A stretch of 64,000 nt of DNA from Halobacillus kuroshimensis DSM 18393 (GTDB lineage: Bacteria; Bacillota; Bacilli; Bacillales; Halobacillaceae): assembly GCF_000425705.1 (NCBI RefSeq), contig NZ_AUDY01000010.1, forward strand, positions 1-64,000. Reading direction: 5' to 3'. This document shows positions 60,835-64,000 of the stretch, one piece after another. How positions within the stretch are numbered: position 1 is the first letter of the stretch; each line of letters starts with the position of its first letter. A program made the position numbers and the translations under genes. The notes under the pieces were generated by a model. It ran no database searches and was not told where the DNA came from. It saw only the letters and a program-made list of their open reading frames with translations.

Positions 60835-62151
60835 TTATGCTTCTGCGTTTCTCTGAGTGAGCGGGTAAATCATTGCAATAACTACAAAGGTAAGAAACCC
60901 AGGGGACCAATCGTCCGGAAAGGCAAAGTACAACAGTGTCCCGACGGTCACAGCACCCATCGCTGAACGATTGACAGCCGGGGCAGAAGGAAGCAGGTTC
61001 AAATCCTCGTTGGTCAGACGGCCGCGTTTCACCACAAGGAAATCACTGACAAGAACCGCAGAAATCGGAATGATCAAGCCGCCCAGCAGAGAGATAAATG
61101 ATTCCGCTTCATTCACGAGGTTCGGAAATCCACTCAGAATAACGCCTGCGCTGCCAAAAAGCACGGCACTCTGAACTCTGGACAGCTTAGGGAAAATGTT
61201 GAGAAGACTGAAACCGCCGGTATAGGCATTGCTGACGTTGATGCTGATCATGGAAATGACAGCTGTCAAAGTAATCACCGTGATGATCACGGGGGATGCC
61301 GTCTGGTTTGAAGAGGATACATATGGGTTGAGACTTCCATAAAGAGTAGCGGAAGCACATCCGATCACTGCTGTTAGAAGAAACCCGGCGGCGTTGCCAG
61401 TAAGCAGTCCCCAGAAACCTTGGGCCGGTGTCTGCGCATACCTCGTCATATCAGCTGATGCGCTCACTCCAGAAACATACTGGACGAAGGCCAGGCTTGA
61501 GAAGAACAGCATCATCGGGAGAGAGCCGCTCCAGCCATCCATGGCAAGCGTCAAGGATGCACCGGATTCATTGTTTGTAGTAAAGTATACATAGAGCATA
61601 GTTCCCTCTCCAACAAGCAGGAGCGGAAGGAAATAACTGGTCGCCTTCTTAACGGCGTTAAAACCGAGGATAGCTAATAGGACCATCAAAAGAGATAACG
61701 GCAGGGAAACAATCCAGAAGGGAAGCGCAGCTCCGGAAATTCTGGATACCAGTTCTTGAATGACGTACGTTCCTCCGATGGTCTGGACCGCGAACCAGTA
61801 AAGAGAAGTCAAACTCCTTACAGGAGATGATAGAAACTGTGCGCCTCGAACACCCAGCATTGTCCGGATCGCGTACTGGGCGGGGATGCCGAGCCGTGCC
61901 CCGGGTAAAGATAAATAGGATACAAAAAGAAACCCAAGCCAGGCACCTGCACAGGTGCAGAGAACAGCGCTCCAGAAGGAAAGCCCGCCTTCCATGACAG
62001 CAAGAGCGGGCACGAGGAAGTTTCCGGCATTGGCCGCAACGGCCATCTGGATAAAAGCGAAACGATACCAGGGCGTATTTTTCTGGTGGAGAGGCACGGC
62101 TTCAAGTCCGTACCTCTCCACAACAGACTTACTGCCTGCAGCAGCTCTCAT
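60835..62151 (-). CDS. NCS1-family permease (cytosine/purine type)
   Basis: 438 residues with about 12 hydrophobic segments. The N-terminal LHQKNTPWYRFAFIQMAVAANAG resembles cytosine permease CodB and other NCS1 carriers. Conserved helix 6-8 residues are consistent, but the substrate (cytosine, other nucleobase, or a related compound) cannot be read. ATG 62151 follows AAAGGA by 10 bases; a GTG at 62160 overlaps the site. No deaminase or nucleobase enzyme is adjacent. It is divergent from a short-chain dehydrogenase. Confidence 0.85.
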   Translation of the reverse strand: MRAAAGSKSVVERYGLEAVPLHQKNTPWYRFAFIQMAVAANAGNFLVPALAVMEGGLSFWSAVLCTCAGAWLGFLFVSYLSLPGARLGIPAQYAIRTMLGVRGAQFLSSPVRSLTSLYWFAVQTIGGTYVIQELVSRISGAALPFWIVSLPLSLLMVLLAILGFNAVKKATSYFLPLLLVGEGTMLYVYFTTNNESGASLTLAMDGWSGSLPMMLFFSSLAFVQYVSGVSASADMTRYAQTPAQGFWGLLTGNAAGFLLTAVIGCASATLYGSLNPYVSSSNQTASPVIITVITLTAVISMISINVSNAYTGGFSLLNIFPKLSRVQSAVLFGSAGVILSGFPNLVNEAESFISLLGGLIIPISAVLVSDFLVVKRGRLTNEDLNLLPSAPAVNRSAMGAVTVGTLLYFAFPDDWSPGFLTFVVIAMIYPLTQRNAEA

Positions 62152-62257
62152 GATTGTCACGTCCTTTCTGACGAGCTCATTGTACAGAACGGGGCAGAAG
62201 AAGTAAACAATACAACTGTTTGAAAGTAGAGATGGATCGATAAAAGGAGGGGTTTAG

Positions 62258-63016
62258 ATGCGCCATGCCATCATAACAGCCGGCACGAAAGGCCTCGGCA
62301 GAAAAGTTACGGAACACATGCTTGCTCAGGGGTATTCCGTAACGGTAACCTATTTTAACGACGAGCAGAAGGCGCAGACACTCCTGAATGACTTTGCTTC
62401 CGCACGCGGGCGTATTCAGCTTGTAAAGGCGGATGTCACAGTGGAACAGGATTTGGAACGTGTGGTCGAGCAGGCGGTGGACCGCTACGGCCGTATCGAC
62501 TTCTTAATTAATAATGCAGGGCCTTATATATTTGAACGGAAAAAGCTGATGGACTATTCTAAAGAAGAATGGAATCAAATGATCCGTGGGAATCTGGATG
62601 CCGTCTTTTACCTGCTTAAGCTGACCATTCCCTATATGCGCAGACAGCATTTCGGCCGGATCATCAATTATGGATTTCAAGGAGCTCATTCGGCGTCCGG
62701 TTGGATTTACCGATCAGCCTTCGCTGCAGCGAAAGTAGGCCTCGTTTCCCTGACCAAAACGATTGCCTATGAGGAAGCCGAGCACGGCATCACCTCAAAT
62801 ATGATCTGCCCTGGAAATATTGTGGGTGAATGGAAGGAGTCTTCCATCGATCAAAGCCGGAATACGACGGATGACGAGACACCGATAGGAAGACCCGGCA
62901 CAGGGGAGGATATCGCACGGACCATCGATTTTCTATGTGATGAACGCTCGGATATGATTACAGGCACAATATACGAAGTCACCGGCGGTCTTGATGTCAT
63001 CCACCGCCATCGTTAA
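62258..63016 (+). CDS. Short-chain dehydrogenase-like protein lacking the catalytic Tyr
   Basis: 252 residues. The cofactor motif is TAGTKGLG (7-14), NNAG is at about 86-89, and NxxN-type positions are kept. The active-site YxxxK reads FAAAK in YRSAFAAAKVGLVSL, so the catalytic Tyr is Phe; another Tyr is 4 residues earlier. The segment INYGFQGAHSASG also lacks a normal Ser position. It may bind NAD(P) without oxidoreductase activity, or use a shifted Tyr. GGAGGGG precedes ATG 62258. It corresponds to YtkK-like SDRs by size only. Confidence 0.82.
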   Translation: MRHAIITAGTKGLGRKVTEHMLAQGYSVTVTYFNDEQKAQTLLNDFASARGRIQLVKADVTVEQDLERVVEQAVDRYGRIDFLINNAGPYIFERKKLMDYSKEEWNQMIRGNLDAVFYLLKLTIPYMRRQHFGRIINYGFQGAHSASGWIYRSAFAAAKVGLVSLTKTIAYEEAEHGITSNMICPGNIVGEWKESSIDQSRNTTDDETPIGRPGTGEDIARTIDFLCDERSDMITGTIYEVTGGLDVIHRHR

Positions 63017-63045
63017 GGGGGGAGGGTGAATATTTTTAGAAAAAG

Positions 63046-63072
63046 TGAAACCTCTGCCCGGGGCTTTCCGTA
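63046..63072 (+). promoter_or_regulatory. Sigma-W-type promoter of DUF4178-pspA
   Basis: TGAAAC (63046-63051), 17 bases, CGTA (63069-63072). TGAAAC and CGTA are the sigma-W (ECF) boxes, usually 16-17 apart. The pspA operon of B. subtilis is sigma-W dependent. Confidence 0.75.
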
Positions 63073-63111
63073 CATAAGGTACACAGGGCAAAGCAGAAGG
63101 GAAGTGAAGGA

Positions 63112-63624
63112 TTGGGTTTTTTCTCTCGATTGTTTCAAAAGAAAGACCAGCAGGTGCCCGAGGTGAAAGAACGGACGCCTCTGATGATTGAAGTAGGAGA
63201 TATTGTGACCTACGACCTCGCCGATTACGAAGTAGTAGGGAAAATCACCTATCGGGACGGTTCTTATGAATGGTATGCCTATCAGCTGCTGGAAGGGAAT
63301 CGAACCAAATGGCTCGCTGCTGAAATGGATGACGAGCTGGAGCTTGGAATGTATGAGAAGGTCAATCTGCCTGTGGGCAGGCCGTACCCCTCCTCTCTTG
63401 AATACGAAGGTGTGACCTACACGAAGGATGAAGAAGGGGAAGCCCAGGTGACAGGGGAAGGCCGCAGTGCGAATGTGAACGGCCGGACCGTCAACTATGC
63501 GGACTATATATCTGAAGATGAAGAAGCATACCTGAGTGTTGAAGCCTGGGGGACGGAAGTTGAAGTCAGTATCGGGTCAGACATTGAAGCGTATGAATTG
63601 AAAATTATAGCAGGTTCTAAATAA
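63112..63624 (+). CDS. DUF4178-domain protein
   Basis: 170 residues. After a short basic start (GFFSRLFQKKDQ) comes one DUF4178-like beta-rich domain (about 25-165): VGDIVTYDLADYEVVGKITY, WLAAEMDDELELGM and EYEGVTYTKDEEGEAQVTG. Its role is unknown, but this domain often neighbours PspA. TTG 63112 is the start, with GAAGGGAAGTGAAGGA upstream. The end is 15 bases before pspA, so both should be transcribed from the sigma-W-type promoter. Confidence 0.82.
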   Translation: MGFFSRLFQKKDQQVPEVKERTPLMIEVGDIVTYDLADYEVVGKITYRDGSYEWYAYQLLEGNRTKWLAAEMDDELELGMYEKVNLPVGRPYPSSLEYEGVTYTKDEEGEAQVTGEGRSANVNGRTVNYADYISEDEEAYLSVEAWGTEVEVSIGSDIEAYELKIIAGSK

Positions 63625-63639
63625 CAAGGAGGAATTTAC

Positions 63640-64000
63640 ATGTTCAAATTTTTCAAACGTGTGAAGACGGTCGTAGGTTCTGAAATGAATGCGATGCTTG
63701 ATAAAGCTGAAGATCCAGTGAAAATGCTCGACCAATTTATGAGGGACATGGAAAATGACATTCGTGAAGCAGAGAGCGCTGTTGCTAAGCAGATCGCCAA
63801 TGAGAAAATGCTGAAGCGCAAGTACGATGATGCCCAGGCTCTTGCGGATAAGCGGATGCAGCAGGCTGAAAAAGCCATTGAAGCCGGTAATGAAGATCTT
63901 GCCCGCCGCGCCCTGGAAGATAAGAAAAATCATCAGGAACAGGCCGAGCAGTTGAAAGCGTCCTGGGAGCGCGCTCAGACAGACGCTTCCAATCTCCGTG
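63640..64000 (+). CDS. pspA: Phage shock protein A (PspA/IM30), 5' part
   Basis: The first 120 residues are in the window; the gene continues beyond the right edge. MFKFFKRVKTVVGSEMN is the amphipathic N-terminal helix that contacts membranes. KAEDPVKMLDQFMRDMENDI and the following coiled coil are typical of PspA/IM30 (ESCRT-III-like), which protects membrane integrity under envelope stress. AAGGAGG precedes ATG 63640. Confidence 0.95.
   Translation, partial: MFKFFKRVKTVVGSEMNAMLDKAEDPVKMLDQFMRDMENDIREAESAVAKQIANEKMLKRKYDDAQALADKRMQQAEKAIEAGNEDLARRALEDKKNHQEQAEQLKASWERAQTDASNLR

Overview
The window is ordinary chromosomal DNA of a low-to-mid GC Gram-positive bacterium of the Bacillaceae. From start to end it carries the 3' end of an rRNA operon and then about 62 protein genes. 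Many of them stand in the same order as the yt-region of Bacillus subtilis (ytfP-murJ-rsuA-like; ytlR-ytmP-trmB-ytnP-ytzB-ytoP; ytpP-ytpQ-ytpR-sftA; murC-ytxGHJ-aroA-ccpA-motPS-acuCBA; tyrS-rpsD-dgcP-ytsP-refZ-hisJ-ezrA-nifZ-thiI; nadK-ytxK-ackA). A Na+-type flagellar stator (MotPS), a K+ channel and several very acidic protein segments suggest a salt-tolerant genus such as Halobacillus; the genus is an inference. I saw no prophage, insertion sequence, CRISPR array or tRNA.

Layout. 1-570: 23S 3' end, 5S and terminator. 0.7-12.8 kb: Fe-alcohol dehydrogenase, two small unknown genes, flavoprotein YtfP, lipid II flippase MurJ, pseudouridine synthase, small HTH regulator, K+ channel, dipeptidase, RNA cyclic phosphodiesterase, NERD protein, EAL phosphodiesterase and a lipid kinase. 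12.8-24.6 kb: kinase-like YtmP, a short-chain dehydrogenase, an unannotated 57-residue membrane protein, TrmB, lactonase YtnP, YtzB, YtoP, a DUF84 NTPase, YtoQ, a chemoreceptor, a PTS-like EIIC and YtpPQR. 24.7-35.9 kb: SftA, a nicotinate phosphoribosyltransferase, MurC, the YtxGHJ stress operon, AroA, CcpA and MotPS. 36-48 kb: AcuCBA, a large class A PBP, TyrS with its T-box, S4 with a leader, diguanylate cyclase DgcP, methionine sulfoxide reductase YtsP, RefZ and HisJ. 49-64 kb: EzrA, NifZ-ThiI, YtcJ, NAD kinase, YtxK, AckA, EcsC-like, MoaB, Usp, permease, short-chain dehydrogenase, DUF4178 protein and the start of PspA.

The more informative layer is regulatory. ccpA lies in the window, and CcpA-type cre sequences are visible before ytnP (full consensus), before ackA (at the distance used for activation) and, weaker, before aroA-ccpA. 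Alternative sigma factor promoters can be read directly: sigma-H plus sigma-B before ytxGHJ, sigma-H before refZ, and sigma-W-like before DUF4178-pspA. The window also holds a tyrosine T-box, a candidate S4 autoregulatory leader, and several perfect inverted repeats inside promoters whose regulators are unknown.

I did not find a clearly new multi-gene system. The best leads are the acuABC operon next to a class A PBP instead of its usual target acsA, two short genes (57 and 36 residues) that routine calling would miss, two short-chain dehydrogenases with replaced catalytic residues, and the unexplained operators.
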